From Lysobacterales bacterium (GTDB taxonomy: Bacteria; Pseudomonadota; Gammaproteobacteria; Xanthomonadales; Ahniellaceae), in NCBI GenBank assembly GCA_016703225.1, contig JADJCM010000003.1, positions 868,001-932,000 of the forward strand: a DNA stretch of 64,000 nucleotides, read 5' to 3'. Positions within the stretch are counted from its first letter, which is position 1. Every line of letters starts with the position of its first letter. Positions 49,155 to 59,170 of the stretch are shown one piece after another. Below the pieces are notes generated by a model. That model had not been told where the DNA came from. It searched no databases and saw nothing but the letters and a program-made list of their open reading frames with translations. A program made the position numbers and the translations under genes.

Positions 49155-50539
49155 GAGGCCAGCCCCTTCGGCATCGCCGCCAACTGTTCGATTTCCACAC
49201 GCAGCGTCTTCGCCAGCTCGGCGCGCGGCACCTCGTATTGCAATTCGCGCGGCATGTCCTTCACCGACACCGTCCCCTTGGCCATCTCGTCTTCGCCCAG
49301 CACCAGCACGAAGCGAATGCCGGCCTTGGATGCGTACTGGAACTGCTTGCCGAGCTTCTTTGGCTCCAACTGCACTTCGGTATTGATGCCGGCCGCGCGC
49401 AACTGCGTGGCCAGCTCGATGTACTTCGGCAGGTCGGCCTCGTTCATCAACGCGACCATCGCCTGCACGCTGCTGTTCGCAACACCGATCAGTCCGGCCT
49501 CGCGCAACTGCCAGAACAGTCGCGTCAATCCGATCGAGATGCCGACACCAGGGAGCTTCGACTTGGTGTAGTGCGAAGCCAGGTTCTCGTAGCGGCCGCC
49601 CGAGCAGATCGAGCCGATCTGTGGATGGTCGTTCAGCGTGGTTTCGTAGACGGTGCCGGTGTAGTAGTCGAGGCCGCGCGCAATTGAAAAGTTGATCGCG
49701 TAATTCGCTTCCGGCACGCCGAGTGCACGAACGAAAGCCAGCACTTCCCGGAGTTCGGCGATTCCGGCCTCGAGCATGGCGTTGCCGCTGCCGAGCGCAT
49801 CGAGCTTGGCAATCGCATCGTCGTGGCCGCTCGAACGCTGCGAGATGAAAGCGAGGATCTGCGCAACCGTGTCGGCGCCAAGCTTGAAGTGCTCGCCGAT
49901 CAAGGCATCGCGCACATAGGCCTCGCCGCGCTTGTCGATCTTGTCGACTTCGCGCAAGACCAGGCCCTGTTGTTCCGGATCGGTCACACCGACACGCTCG
50001 AAGAAGCCGCGCATCAGCTTGCGGTTGTTCATCTGGATCGTGAACGGCCCGATCGCGAGTTCCGAGAAGATGCCGTGGATCACCGCCGGCAGCTCGGCAT
50101 CGAAACGCACCGACAGCGCGTCCTTGCCGATCACGTCGATGTCGCACTGGTAGAACTCGCGGAAACGCCCACGCTGCGCCGACTCGCCGCGATAGACGCG
50201 CTGCATCTGGTAGCGACGGAACGGGAACTGCAGCTGGTGCTCGTGTTCGGCGACGTAGCGCGCCAGCGGCACGGTCAGGTCGAAGCGCAGTGCCAGTTCC
50301 GGCTCGTCGCCCTGTTTCAGACTACCGGTCGACTGCACGAAATAGACCTGACGCTCAGTCTCCCCTCCGGTCTTGGTGAGCAGCACGTCACTGAGCTCGA
50401 TCGCCGGCGTCTCGACCGGCAGGAAGCCGAAGCGTTCGAAGTTGCGGCGGATGCTGTCGAGCACGCCCTGGAACGCGATCTGTTCCAGCGGCAACAGTTC
50501 GAGCACACCGGGCATGGTGCGGGGCTTGGTCAGGCTCAT
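49151..50539 (-). CDS. hisS: Histidyl-tRNA synthetase
   Basis: A 462-residue class II synthetase. Motif 2 is FRRYQMQRVYRGE with the tRNA-contacting region after it (QRGRFREFYQCDIDVIG). The histidine-binding loops are ARGLDYYTGTVYET and GSICSGGRYENL. The C-terminal anticodon domain (~365-462) is present. The ATG at 50539 gives the usual N-terminus (SLTKPRTMPGVLELLP). It lies upstream of, and overlaps, the lyase gene, an unusual pairing of histidine activation with a histidine-lyase-like enzyme. Confidence 0.96.
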   Translation of the reverse strand: MSLTKPRTMPGVLELLPLEQIAFQGVLDSIRRNFERFGFLPVETPAIELSDVLLTKTGGETERQVYFVQSTGSLKQGDEPELALRFDLTVPLARYVAEHEHQLQFPFRRYQMQRVYRGESAQRGRFREFYQCDIDVIGKDALSVRFDAELPAVIHGIFSELAIGPFTIQMNNRKLMRGFFERVGVTDPEQQGLVLREVDKIDKRGEAYVRDALIGEHFKLGADTVAQILAFISQRSSGHDDAIAKLDALGSGNAMLEAGIAELREVLAFVRALGVPEANYAINFSIARGLDYYTGTVYETTLNDHPQIGSICSGGRYENLASHYTKSKLPGVGISIGLTRLFWQLREAGLIGVANSSVQAMVALMNEADLPKYIELATQLRAAGINTEVQLEPKKLGKQFQYASKAGIRFVLVLGEDEMAKGTVSVKDMPRELQYEVPRAELAKTLRVEIEQLAAMPKGLAS

Positions 50540-50607
50540 GGGCGCGGCAGAAGGTGGTCCGAAAGGCCGCAAAGGCTAGCAGAATGAAACGGCCGATCCT
50601 GCAGGTG

Positions 50608-50636
50608 TTGCCGAACCCGGAAGCCCTCGCTAAGAT
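50608..50636 (+). promoter_or_regulatory. Promoter of tRNA-Pro
   Basis: TTGCCG (50608-50613), 17 bases, then TAAGAT (50631-50636). The mature tRNA begins 18 bases after the -10, leaving a short leader. This is the clearest sigma-70-like promoter in the window besides the his and dksA ones. Confidence 0.7.
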
Positions 50637-50653
50637 GCGCGCCCTCACGTGTT

Positions 50654-50730
50654 CGGGGTGTAGCTCAGCCTGGTAGAGCGCTACCTTCGGGAGGTAGAAG
50701 TCGCAAGTTCGAATCCTGTCACCCCGACCA
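50654..50730 (+). tRNA. tRNA-Pro (anticodon CGG)
   Basis: Acceptor CGGGGTG pairs with CACCCCG. The D-arm contains AGCTCAGCCTGGTAGAGC. The anticodon stem CTACC/GGTAG encloses TTCGGGA, giving anticodon CGG, which reads CCG. The T-loop is TTCGAAT, and discriminator A plus CCA are encoded. Total length 77 bases. A TTCG-loop terminator follows. Confidence 0.96.
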
Positions 50731-50741
50731 ATCCAGACCAT

Positions 50742-50763
50742 GACGCCACCTTCGGGTGGCGTC
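50742..50763. terminator. Terminator after tRNA-Pro, also facing argH
   Basis: GACGCCACC (50742-50750), loop TTCG, GGTGGCGTC (50755-50763): a perfect 9-bp stem with the stable UUCG tetraloop, followed by GTCGTTTG. It lies between the tRNA end and the convergent argH stop. Confidence 0.7.
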
Positions 50764-50776
50764 GTCGTTTGTGGCC

Positions 50777-52069
50777 TCAGCGCAGCAACTGCAGGCGCGT
50801 GGTCAGCACATCCAGGTGCAGCGCGGCGGCGGCGCCGGGCGACACGCGCTCAGCCAAACTCGTCTCGGGACTGCGTTCGCGGTCCTCGCTCGCGGTGTCC
50901 GCAGCCAGCCGGTAGGCCTCGCGAAACGGCAGACCGGCGACCGCGAGTTCGATCGCACGATCGGTCGCGTACATGCCCTGATCGATGGCGGCACGCAGCG
51001 CGTCGGGGCTCCATTCGACGGCCACGAACAGGCGCTGCGCCACTGCGAGCGCGGCTCGGCCATGCGCGAATGCGCGCAGCAGCGGTCCCTTGCTCGCCTG
51101 CAGATCGCGGTGATAGCCAAGCGGCAGCGACGTCAGCGACTGCAGCTCGGACATCGCGCCGTACACCACCGACGGGCTCGCACGCAGCAGCTCGACGACA
51201 TCGGGATTGCGCTTGTTCGGCATCAATGAGGAGCCGGTGGTGAAGGCATTCGGCAGCGCCATGAAGCCGAACTCGGCGCTGCTGTAGAGGCTCAGGTCCC
51301 AGGCGAAGCGGCGCACGTCGTTCAAGGCCTGCGCCAACACGGCCAGTGCCTGCCATTCGAACTTGCCACGCGACAACTGCGCCGCGATCGGGTTGAGCAG
51401 CAAGCGCGCGAAGCCGAGGTCGGCGCTGACGCCCGCTCGATCCAGCGGCAGGTTCACGCCATAACCGGAGGCGGTGCCAAGCGGATTGGCGTCGATCCAG
51501 GATCGCGTCTGCCGCGCGAGTTCGGCGTTGTCGATGAACGACTCGGCCAGCGCCGCCCACCACATGCCGGTCGACGAAACCATGGCGCGCTGCAGGTGGG
51601 TGTAGCCCGGCATCGGCAAGTCGCCCTCGGCGTCGGCACGTTGCAGCGCCAATGCCGCGATGCCGACACAGCTTTGCTGCGTGTCGAGCAACTGCTGCTT
51701 CAGCCACAGTCGCAACGCGACCAGCACCTGGTCGTTGCGGCTGCGCCCGGTGTGGATCTTGCGACCGAGATCGCCGAGCCGTTCGGTCAGCCACCATTCG
51801 ATGGCGCTATGGCCGTCCTCGAAGCGCTCATCGAGCACGAAGGCACCGCTCTCAAATGCGCTCGACAGCGCCGCGAGCTCGGTCTCGAGTTGCGCGCACT
51901 CCGTTGCGGTCACGATGCCGATGCGCGCCAGGCCGCGCGCGTGCGCCGCACTGGCGGCGATGTCGTGCACCAGCAGTTCACGGTCAAGACGCACGTCGTC
52001 GCCGGCCATGAAGCGCATCAACTCCGCGTCGATCTCCACGCCTGCCTTGTTCCAGATCGGCGCCGTCAC
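50777..52069 (-). CDS. argH: Argininosuccinate lyase
   Basis: A 430-residue member of the fumarase/aspartase superfamily that splits argininosuccinate to arginine and fumarate. TGRSRNDQVLVALRLW, PMPGYTHLQRAM with the catalytic His, and the superfamily signature GSSLMPNKRNPD with the flexible-loop Ser are visible. The GTG at 52069 overlaps the argC stop as GTGA. It is the last gene of the arginine operon in the window. Confidence 0.95.
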   Translation of the reverse strand: MTAPIWNKAGVEIDAELMRFMAGDDVRLDRELLVHDIAASAAHARGLARIGIVTATECAQLETELAALSSAFESGAFVLDERFEDGHSAIEWWLTERLGDLGRKIHTGRSRNDQVLVALRLWLKQQLLDTQQSCVGIAALALQRADAEGDLPMPGYTHLQRAMVSSTGMWWAALAESFIDNAELARQTRSWIDANPLGTASGYGVNLPLDRAGVSADLGFARLLLNPIAAQLSRGKFEWQALAVLAQALNDVRRFAWDLSLYSSAEFGFMALPNAFTTGSSLMPNKRNPDVVELLRASPSVVYGAMSELQSLTSLPLGYHRDLQASKGPLLRAFAHGRAALAVAQRLFVAVEWSPDALRAAIDQGMYATDRAIELAVAGLPFREAYRLAADTASEDRERSPETSLAERVSPGAAAALHLDVLTTRLQLLR

Positions 52070-53013
52070 AGTTCGATGCCCTTGAGCTCGTCGAAGCCGA
52101 GCGCGAGATTCAGGTTTTGCATCGCCTGCGTCGCCGCGCCCTTGAGCAGGTTGTCGAGCACGCAGACCACGACCGCGCGACGCTGGTCTTCGCTGACGGT
52201 GATGCCGCCGATCAGCACGCCGTGCCTGTTCGCGATCGACGACACCCACGGCGCCTCCTCGCGGATCGAAATCAGCGGCTCGTCGTCATAGCGGTCGCGG
52301 AAGCGTTCGTACAAGGTCTCGACATCGCAGCGGTCGGACAGATGCGCATTCACGGTCATGGTGATGCCACGAAAATGCGCGGCCACGTGCGGCAGGAACT
52401 CGACCGGATGCGCGAGATGGCGGGTCACCTCGCGCTCGTGCAGATGCCCGATCAGGCTGTAGGGCATCAGGTTGTCCTTGAGCTTGAACGGGTCGTTCTT
52501 GTCACTCGGCGTGGTGCCGGCACCGCTGTAGCCGGACACGCCGAAACACTGCGCCGGCATGGACAACAGATCGGCGATCGGCGCCAGTGCCAGCTGCATC
52601 GCGGTCGCGTAACAACCCGGGTTGCTGATCCGGCGCTGACCCGGCGCGCTGAACCGCGTCAGTTCGGGTAGTCCGTAATACCAGCCGTCGTCGAAGCGAT
52701 AGTCGGCGCTGAGGTCGAGCAGCACGGGATCGTGGCCCCGCGCGTCGATGGCGGTCACGAACTCGGCCGCACGTCCGTTCGGCAACGCGAGCACGATCGC
52801 ATCGACCTGGCGCCGGCTGACCGCGTCCGCGCTCAGGTGCTCGTAACGCAGCAGGCCGAACGGCTTGTCGTCGTCGACGATGACCTCCTGCCCCGCCCAT
52901 TCGCGCGAGGCGACGAAGTCGACCTCCAGCTCGCCGTGCGCGACCAGCAGGCGCAGCAGCTCCTGGCCGACATGGCCGCGTGCACCAACGATGCCGATGC
53001 GTTTCGCATTCAT
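52066..53013 (-). CDS. argC: N-acetyl-gamma-glutamyl-phosphate reductase
   Basis: A 315-residue NADPH-dependent reductase of arginine synthesis. IGIVGARGHVGQELLRLL is the nucleotide-binding loop, ISNPGCYATAMQLALAPI carries the catalytic Cys, and HLHEREVTRHL plus FLPHVAAHFRGITMTV include the second catalytic His. The second of two close ATGs (53013) overlaps the GNAT stop as ATGA and has GGGAG at proper spacing, so it was chosen. Confidence 0.94.
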   Translation of the reverse strand: MNAKRIGIVGARGHVGQELLRLLVAHGELEVDFVASREWAGQEVIVDDDKPFGLLRYEHLSADAVSRRQVDAIVLALPNGRAAEFVTAIDARGHDPVLLDLSADYRFDDGWYYGLPELTRFSAPGQRRISNPGCYATAMQLALAPIADLLSMPAQCFGVSGYSGAGTTPSDKNDPFKLKDNLMPYSLIGHLHEREVTRHLAHPVEFLPHVAAHFRGITMTVNAHLSDRCDVETLYERFRDRYDDEPLISIREEAPWVSSIANRHGVLIGGITVSEDQRRAVVVCVLDNLLKGAATQAMQNLNLALGFDELKGIEL

Positions 53014-53629
53014 GGACATGCTCCCGTTTCCAGCAGGAATTGCAGATTGCGCTTCACCGCCGGCCACTCCGATTCGATGATCGAGAACACCACAGTATCG
53101 CGATATCCACCACCGGGAAGTTTCATGTGGTTACGCAGGATGCCGTCCTGCTTGGCGCCAAGGCGGGCGATGGCGGCGCGCGAGCGATGGTTCATGTAAC
53201 TGGTGCGCAGCTCGACGGCACCGGCGCCGAGCGCCTCGAAGGCGTGCGCGAGCAGCAGGGACTTGGCGGCCGTGTTCAATGCCGTGCGTTGCACCCGCTG
53301 CGCATACCAGGTCCAGCCGATCTCCAGGCGCCTGTTGGTGACGTCGATATTGCAGTAGCGCGTGCTGCCGACGATCTCGCCACTGGGGTCACGCACGACG
53401 AAGGGCACCGCCCAGCCAGCGCTTTGTTGCTGCATTGCCTGCACGACGTAATCGACCGTGGTCTGCGGCGTCGGCACCGAGGTGTAGAACAGTCGCCACA
53501 GCTCACCATCGCTGGCCGCGCGCCCCAGCGCCTCGGCATGTTCGGGCAACAGCGGCGACAGCGAGACCTGCGGGCTCGCGAGCGCCACCGGCTGCACCCA
53601 CCAGGTTGGATCGATGGCTCCGAGCATGT

Positions 53630-53633
<4 letters not shown>
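53010..53633 (-). CDS. GNAT-family N-acetyltransferase within the arginine operon
   Basis: A 207-residue acetyltransferase of the RimJ/RimL-like branch. VSLSPLLPEHAEALGRAASD begins the fold, VGSTRYCNIDVTNRRLEIGW and YAQRVQRTALNTAAKSLLLA contain the acetyl-CoA-binding region, and LRTSYMNHRSRAAIARLGAK is the conserved C-terminal block. It is coupled by ATGA overlaps to argB(A) and argC. The substrate is unknown. Because the operon uses acetylated intermediates a link is possible, but N-acetylglutamate synthase activity is already supplied by the fused enzyme upstream. Confidence 0.85.
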
Positions 53634-54932
<1,299 letters not shown>

Positions 54933-54946
<14 letters not shown>

Positions 54947-56027
54947 GTTGGATCACCTTTGCATAATGCGTTGCTGCGCGCTCGAGTTGTTCGAGCGCGA
55001 CCCATTCGTCCGCCGTGTGCGCCTGAGCGATGTCGCCCGGGCCGAATACGATCGCGTGGTAGCCGGCCTGCGAGAACAGCGAGGCCTCGGTCCAGAAATC
55101 GACGGCATTGCCGATCGGCAGGCCGAGCGCATCGGCGAGATCGCGCGCGACCAATCGACGTTCCTCGGCAGTGGCGACGTCGCCGCTCGGCAACGACGGT
55201 CCGCGGAACGTCTCCTGGTACACCGCACGCTCCGCCACCGGCAGCAGGGCACGGAAGTCCGCATGCAGGCGTTCGACCTCCTGCGACGGCAAGGGGCGGA
55301 ACCCGAAGCGCAGTTCGGTCGTCGGCGCGATCATGTTGGCCTTGATGCCACCCTCGATGCGACCGATGTTCAGGCGCAGGCCGGTCAGTCCACCGAAGCG
55401 CAGGGAGCGGTCGGCTTCGACGCGATCGAGCAGCGCGTTCGAGAAGCGCACCGCCTGGTGCAGCGCCGAATCGAGCAGCGCGTTCGCACCACTGGCATGT
55501 CCGGCCTGGCCGCTGAAATGCAGCAGCACCGAGCTGATGCCGCGATGCGCAAGCACGGCTTTGCACATGGTCGGCTCGGCGACCAGCACCGCGTCGAAGG
55601 CCGGCTTCTCGGCGAGGAACGCGGCGACGCCGCGGGCATCATTGGCTTCCTCGTCGCTGGTGAACAGCAAGGCGATGTCGCCTGGCACCTGCTGCACGAC
55701 GGCCAGCAGGGCCGCGACTGCGCCCTTGATGTCGCAGGCGCCGAGCCCGATCGCGCGATCGCCGGCGACGCGCAACACGTGCGGTGCGGCGGTCCAGGCC
55801 GGGCTCGATGGCACGGTATCGAGGTGCACGTTGACCAGCACGCGCGGCGTGCCCCGCGTCGCGAACAGGCTGACCGAGCCGGCACCATGATCACGGATGC
55901 GCACGTCGAATCCGGCCAGCTGCGACGCGCAGTACGCAAAAATGCCGCCCTCGTCGATCCGCCGCGGCGGATTGCGTGTGTCGAACGCGACCAGTCGTTC
56001 GAGATGGCTCAGGATCTGCTCACGCAC
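54933..56027 (-). CDS. argE: Acetylornithine/acetylcitrulline deacetylase (M20 family)
   Basis: A 364-residue zinc peptidase-fold deacetylase. LVNVHLDTVPSSPAW and GLGACDIKGAVAALLAV give the His/Asp metal ligands, LLFTSDEEANDARGVAAFL the catalytic Glu and VAEPTMCKAVLAHRG the next ligand. In an operon using acetylornithine carbamoyltransferase its substrate should be N-acetylcitrulline rather than acetylornithine; this follows from the pathway in Xanthomonas. The GTG at 56027 overlaps the argG stop by 8 bases; longer frames shadow argG. Confidence 0.93.
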
Positions 56028-57237
56028 CCTTGGCCCTGCCCTTCTCGGCCCACAGGCTGGACGACATGCCATAGAGCTGGATGAAACCTTCGGCCTCGGC
56101 CACACCCCAGTTCGCGGATTGCGCATAGGTGGCGCCACGGCTGGTCAGCAGGTAGTCGGACTCGACCTTGATGGCATCGACTTTGGCCCCTTGGGTCTCG
56201 ACCGTGACCTCGCCGCTCACGCGCGCCTGGCTGGACGCGATGAACGCCTCGCAATCGCGCTTGAGCGGATCATGGAAGAAGCCTTCGTAGGCCAGTTCCA
56301 CCCACTTCTGCCCAATCATCGGCTTGAAGCGGTTCTGCGCCTTGGTCAGCACGGCTTCCTCGAGTGCATTGTGCGCGCAAGCGAGCACGGTCAGTGCCGG
56401 CGCCTCGTAGACGATGCGACCCTTGAGCCCGATCGTGGTGTCGCCGGTGTACAGGCCGCGACCGACGCCGTAATCGGCGAACTCGCGGTTCAACTGCGCC
56501 AGGATCGCGGCACCATTCATGGCGACGCCATCGACCGCGACCGCGACGCCCTGCTCGAAGCGAATCCGGCGTCGCAGCGGCTGCACAGGCCACTGTGCGC
56601 GCGGCTTGCACCAGCCACGCGCGCCGACGCCGGGTTCCTCCCAGCGGTCGATCTCGCCGCCGGATAGGGTCACGCCGAGCACGTTCTCGTTGATGGTGTA
56701 CGCCTTCACCTTGTCGCGCACGCCGAAGCCGCGCGCTTCCAGGTATTCGCGTTCGTACTTGCGCACCTCGCCCACCTCGCGCTGGATCTCGCGGATCGGC
56801 GCCAGGATCTCGTAGTCGCCGAGCGCCTTCACGGTCAGGTCGAAGCGCACCTGGTCATTGCCCATGCCGGTGCACCCGTGTGCGAACGCCCGCGTCCCGA
56901 GTTCGTCGCAACGCTTCAGCGAATGCTCGACGATCAGGTAGCGATCCGAGACCAACAGCGGATATTGGCCCTGGTACCACTGCCCGGCCTGGATCAACGG
57001 CACCACGAACGAGTCCCAGATCGGCTGCGCGATATCGACGGTCTGGTGCGTCTTGGCCCCGAGATCGGCGGCGCGTTGCTCGATGTAGGCGCGCTCCTCG
57101 GCATCGACACCACCGGTATCGGCGAACACGGTGTGCACCTCCCAGCCGCGCTCCTGCAAGTAGGGAATGCAGAAGCTGGTGTCGAGACCACCCGAGAACG
57201 CCAGTACCACCCGCTTGTTGTCGTCCTTCCCGCTCAT
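56020..57237 (-). CDS. argG: Argininosuccinate synthase
   Basis: A 405-residue ATP-dependent ligase joining citrulline and aspartate. VVLAFSGGLDTSFCIPYLQE is the pyrophosphatase-type ATP loop; AHGCTGMGNDQVRFDLTVKA contacts citrulline and aspartate; YTINENVLGVTLSGGEIDRW follows in its place. The ATG at 57237 overlaps the argF' stop as ATGA. Length is normal for the family. Confidence 0.95.
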   Translation of the reverse strand: MSGKDDNKRVVLAFSGGLDTSFCIPYLQERGWEVHTVFADTGGVDAEERAYIEQRAADLGAKTHQTVDIAQPIWDSFVVPLIQAGQWYQGQYPLLVSDRYLIVEHSLKRCDELGTRAFAHGCTGMGNDQVRFDLTVKALGDYEILAPIREIQREVGEVRKYEREYLEARGFGVRDKVKAYTINENVLGVTLSGGEIDRWEEPGVGARGWCKPRAQWPVQPLRRRIRFEQGVAVAVDGVAMNGAAILAQLNREFADYGVGRGLYTGDTTIGLKGRIVYEAPALTVLACAHNALEEAVLTKAQNRFKPMIGQKWVELAYEGFFHDPLKRDCEAFIASSQARVSGEVTVETQGAKVDAIKVESDYLLTSRGATYAQSANWGVAEAEGFIQLYGMSSSLWAEKGRAKGA

Positions 57238-58271
57238 GCCTTTGCTCCCGTCTCTTGCTGATTCGACTGCCATTGAATGAGTTGTTTCATCACCGCCTTC
57301 TGCACGTGCAGGCGGTTCTCGGCCTCGTCGACCGCGACGCAGTACGGCGCATCCATCACGCCGTCGGTGGCCTTGATGTTCCGGCGCAGCGGCAGGCAAT
57401 GCGAGAACAGACCGTTGTTGGTCAGCGCCATCTTTTCTTCGTCGACGATGAAATGCTTGAGCATCGCGCGCATCGGCGCTTCGCCTTCCCAGGCACCGAA
57501 ATAAGGCAGCGCGCCCCAGCTCTTGGCATAAACGACGTCGGCGCCGCGATAACCGTCCTCGATGTCATGGGTGATGCGGAACGATCCGCCGGCTTCGCCG
57601 ACGTTCTGCTTCGCGATATCGATGTAGCGCGGGTCGAGGATATAGTCCGGGTTCGGACAGAGCAGGGTCACGTCCATGCCGAGTCGGGTTGCGATCGTCA
57701 GCGCCGAATTCGCGACCGCGGTGTTCAGCGGCTTCGGGTGCCAGGTCCAGGTCAGCAAGTACTTCTTGCCGCGCAGGTCACGGCCGAATTTCTCGCGCAG
57801 GGTCAGCGCATGCGCCAGTTCCTGGCAGGGATGGGTGATCGTCTCGAGGTTGATCACCGGCACCCGCGAATGCTTGGCGAAAGCCTTCAACACGCGGTCC
57901 TCGCGGTCATGGGCCCAGTCGCGGAATTTCGGGAAAGCCCGCACGCCGATCAGGTCGCAGTAGCGCGACAACACCTGCGCGACCTCGGCGACATGTTCTT
58001 CGGCATCGCCATCCATCACCACGTTCGGCTCGAACTCGATGCCCCAGGCGTCCTTGCCCGGCGCCAGCACCACGGCGTGTGCGCCCAGCTGCCAGGCGCC
58101 GATCTCGAACGAGGTGCGCGTGCGCATGGACGGATTGAAGAACAGCAGCGCGATGGTGCGTCCGGCCAGGTCCTTGCCGAGCGGCGACTGCTTCAGGCAC
58201 GCGGCCTCGTCGAGCAAGCCGTCGAGTTCGTTGCGACTCAGGTCCTGTGTATTCAAGAAATGGCGGATCAT
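57234..58271 (-). CDS. argF': N-acetylornithine carbamoyltransferase
   Basis: A 345-residue transcarbamylase that acts on N-acetylornithine instead of ornithine, giving N-acetylcitrulline, as in Xanthomonas. FFNPSMRTRTSFEIGAWQLG is the carbamoyl-phosphate site. The following GKDAWGIEFEPNVVMDGDAE segment is typical of the acetylornithine branch. HPCQELAHALTLREKFG and LTWTWHPKPLNTAVANSALT supply the amino-acid substrate loop. AGGAGAATCC precedes the ATG at 58271. It is the first structural gene of the operon and is preceded by a candidate Arg-codon attenuator. Confidence 0.94.
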   Translation of the reverse strand: MIRHFLNTQDLSRNELDGLLDEAACLKQSPLGKDLAGRTIALLFFNPSMRTRTSFEIGAWQLGAHAVVLAPGKDAWGIEFEPNVVMDGDAEEHVAEVAQVLSRYCDLIGVRAFPKFRDWAHDREDRVLKAFAKHSRVPVINLETITHPCQELAHALTLREKFGRDLRGKKYLLTWTWHPKPLNTAVANSALTIATRLGMDVTLLCPNPDYILDPRYIDIAKQNVGEAGGSFRITHDIEDGYRGADVVYAKSWGALPYFGAWEGEAPMRAMLKHFIVDEEKMALTNNGLFSHCLPLRRNIKATDGVMDAPYCVAVDEAENRLHVQKAVMKQLIQWQSNQQETGAKA

Positions 58272-58295
58272 GGATTCTCCTGGACGAAAACGACA

Positions 58296-58318
58296 AAGCC
58301 CGGCACAGGGCCGGGCTT
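58296..58318 (-). terminator. Attenuator hairpin in the arg operon leader
   Basis: AAGCCCGGC (58318-58310), loop CCTGT, GCCGGGCTT (58304-58296): a perfect 9-bp stem followed on the minus strand by TGTCGTTTTCG, 25 bases before the argF' ATG. It lies after the stop of a short Arg-rich frame and before the argF' ribosome binding site, so it can only act as a regulated terminator of this operon. CCGGCCGGC (58344-58336) can pair with its 5' arm as an antiterminator, with one bulged C. Confidence 0.65.
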
Positions 58319-58345
58319 CGTGGAAAAAACGGAATGCCGGCCGGA

Positions 58346-58435
58346 TCAGTCGGATCGACGGCGCGCGCGCGAGGTCATGCCCGAGGCCTGGTAGGCCGAG
58401 CTGTTGAACATGGCGTTGGCGTTGAATTGCTGCAT
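58346..58435 (-). CDS. Candidate arginine operon leader peptide
   Basis: A 29-codon frame, MQQFNANAMFNSSAYQASGM followed by TSRARRRSD, with four arginine codons (CGC, CGC, CGT, CGA) among the last seven. Its stop codon is followed at once by a candidate antiterminator (58344-58336) and then by the attenuator hairpin (58318-58296) ahead of argF'. A ribosome at the stop codon would cover the antiterminator and allow termination. A ribosome stalled at the first Arg codons would leave it free. No clear Shine-Dalgarno is seen. A promoter-like pair (TTGCTT 58471-58466, 18 bases, TTCAAT 58447-58442) would place transcription start at or next to the ATG, so the leader may be translated from a leaderless end. 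Functional assignment is inference. Confidence 0.55.
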   Translation of the reverse strand: MQQFNANAMFNSSAYQASGMTSRARRRSD

Positions 58436-58472
58436 GGCCGCATTGAAACATGCGATGGCTGGAAAAAGCAAA

Positions 58473-58491
58473 GGGCCGCGCAAGGCGGCCC
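58473..58491 (-). terminator. Terminator of the glycine-zipper protein gene
   Basis: GGGCCGC (58491-58485), loop CTTGC, GCGGCCC (58479-58473), then TTTGCTTTTTCC on the minus strand. It is a standard rho-independent terminator 26 bases after the stop at 58517. Its T tract overlaps the presumed -35 of the arg leader promoter. Confidence 0.75.
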
Positions 58492-58516
58492 CGAACTTCG
58501 ATGCTTGCCAGCGGAA

Positions 58517-59077
58517 TCAGTCCGCCGGCGCAATCGACACCCGCACGCGCATGCGCTCGCCCGGGTCGTAGTCGAGCCGCGACATGAACACTTCGCCACG
58601 GTAGCGGTATTCGACGTCGTAACCGACCACGCGCCGCTCCTCGCGCTGCACCTCGACCATACGGCAGACCTCGCCACCGCGCTCGTAACGCCCGCCGGCG
58701 GAGCCGTTGTTCTTGTCGACATCGTGGCCGATGGCGCCGCCGATGACCGCACCGGCAACCGTTGCTGCGCGGCGACCGTCGCCCTTGCCGACCTGGTTGC
58801 CGATGACCCCGCCGATGATTGCGCCGAGCACGGTGCCACCGCTCGGATCGCCGCCGGAACGGCCGCGATAGCGACCATCGCGTTCATAGCATTCTTCGCG
58901 AGGTTCGCTGGTCATCACGGTCTCGTAGACCGGATCGACGCGCAACACATCGGCATACCCGTAACTGACACTTTCGGCCGCAGGCGCTCGTCCGTAACGG
59001 TCGTCGTAGGACGCGGACTGGGCCGCAACCAGCGAACTGGCGAGGGCGAGCACAAGAGCGATCAGGTTGCGATTCAT
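58517..59077 (-). CDS. Exported glycine-zipper 2TM domain protein
   Basis: A 186-residue envelope protein. It has a signal peptide (MNRNLIALVLALASSLVAAQ) and a glycine zipper (GGTVLGAIIGGVIGNQVGKG then DGRRAATVAGAVIGGAIG, about residues 80-120) as in Rickettsia 17-kDa antigen / SlyB-like proteins. The C-terminal domain (CRMVEVQREERRVVGYDVEY, RYRGEVFMSRLDYDPGERM) is the usual beta-rich partner. The mature N-terminus is not a lipobox Cys, so it is not a lipoprotein. Probable role in outer-membrane integrity. A terminator follows at 58473-58491. Confidence 0.85.
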   Translation of the reverse strand: MNRNLIALVLALASSLVAAQSASYDDRYGRAPAAESVSYGYADVLRVDPVYETVMTSEPREECYERDGRYRGRSGGDPSGGTVLGAIIGGVIGNQVGKGDGRRAATVAGAVIGGAIGHDVDKNNGSAGGRYERGGEVCRMVEVQREERRVVGYDVEYRYRGEVFMSRLDYDPGERMRVRVSIAPAD

Positions 59078-59170
59078 GGTCGGCGCGTTCCTGGGAAGTC
59101 AGTGAAATTACAGCAGGTACGGACTGAACGGCTGCTAATGGCGGATAGACTAGGCAGCTCGCCAGGACCC

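Noticed and set aside
49155..50147. N-terminal extension of the ammonia-lyase frame into the hisS region
   Set aside because: This part is an out-of-frame reading of hisS; the GTG at 49154 with GTGA overlap and the family N-terminus mark the real start.
58247..59170. Upstream extension of the cysS frame
   Set aside because: It would run antisense through the glycine-zipper gene and the arg leader; cysS motifs begin after 59171.
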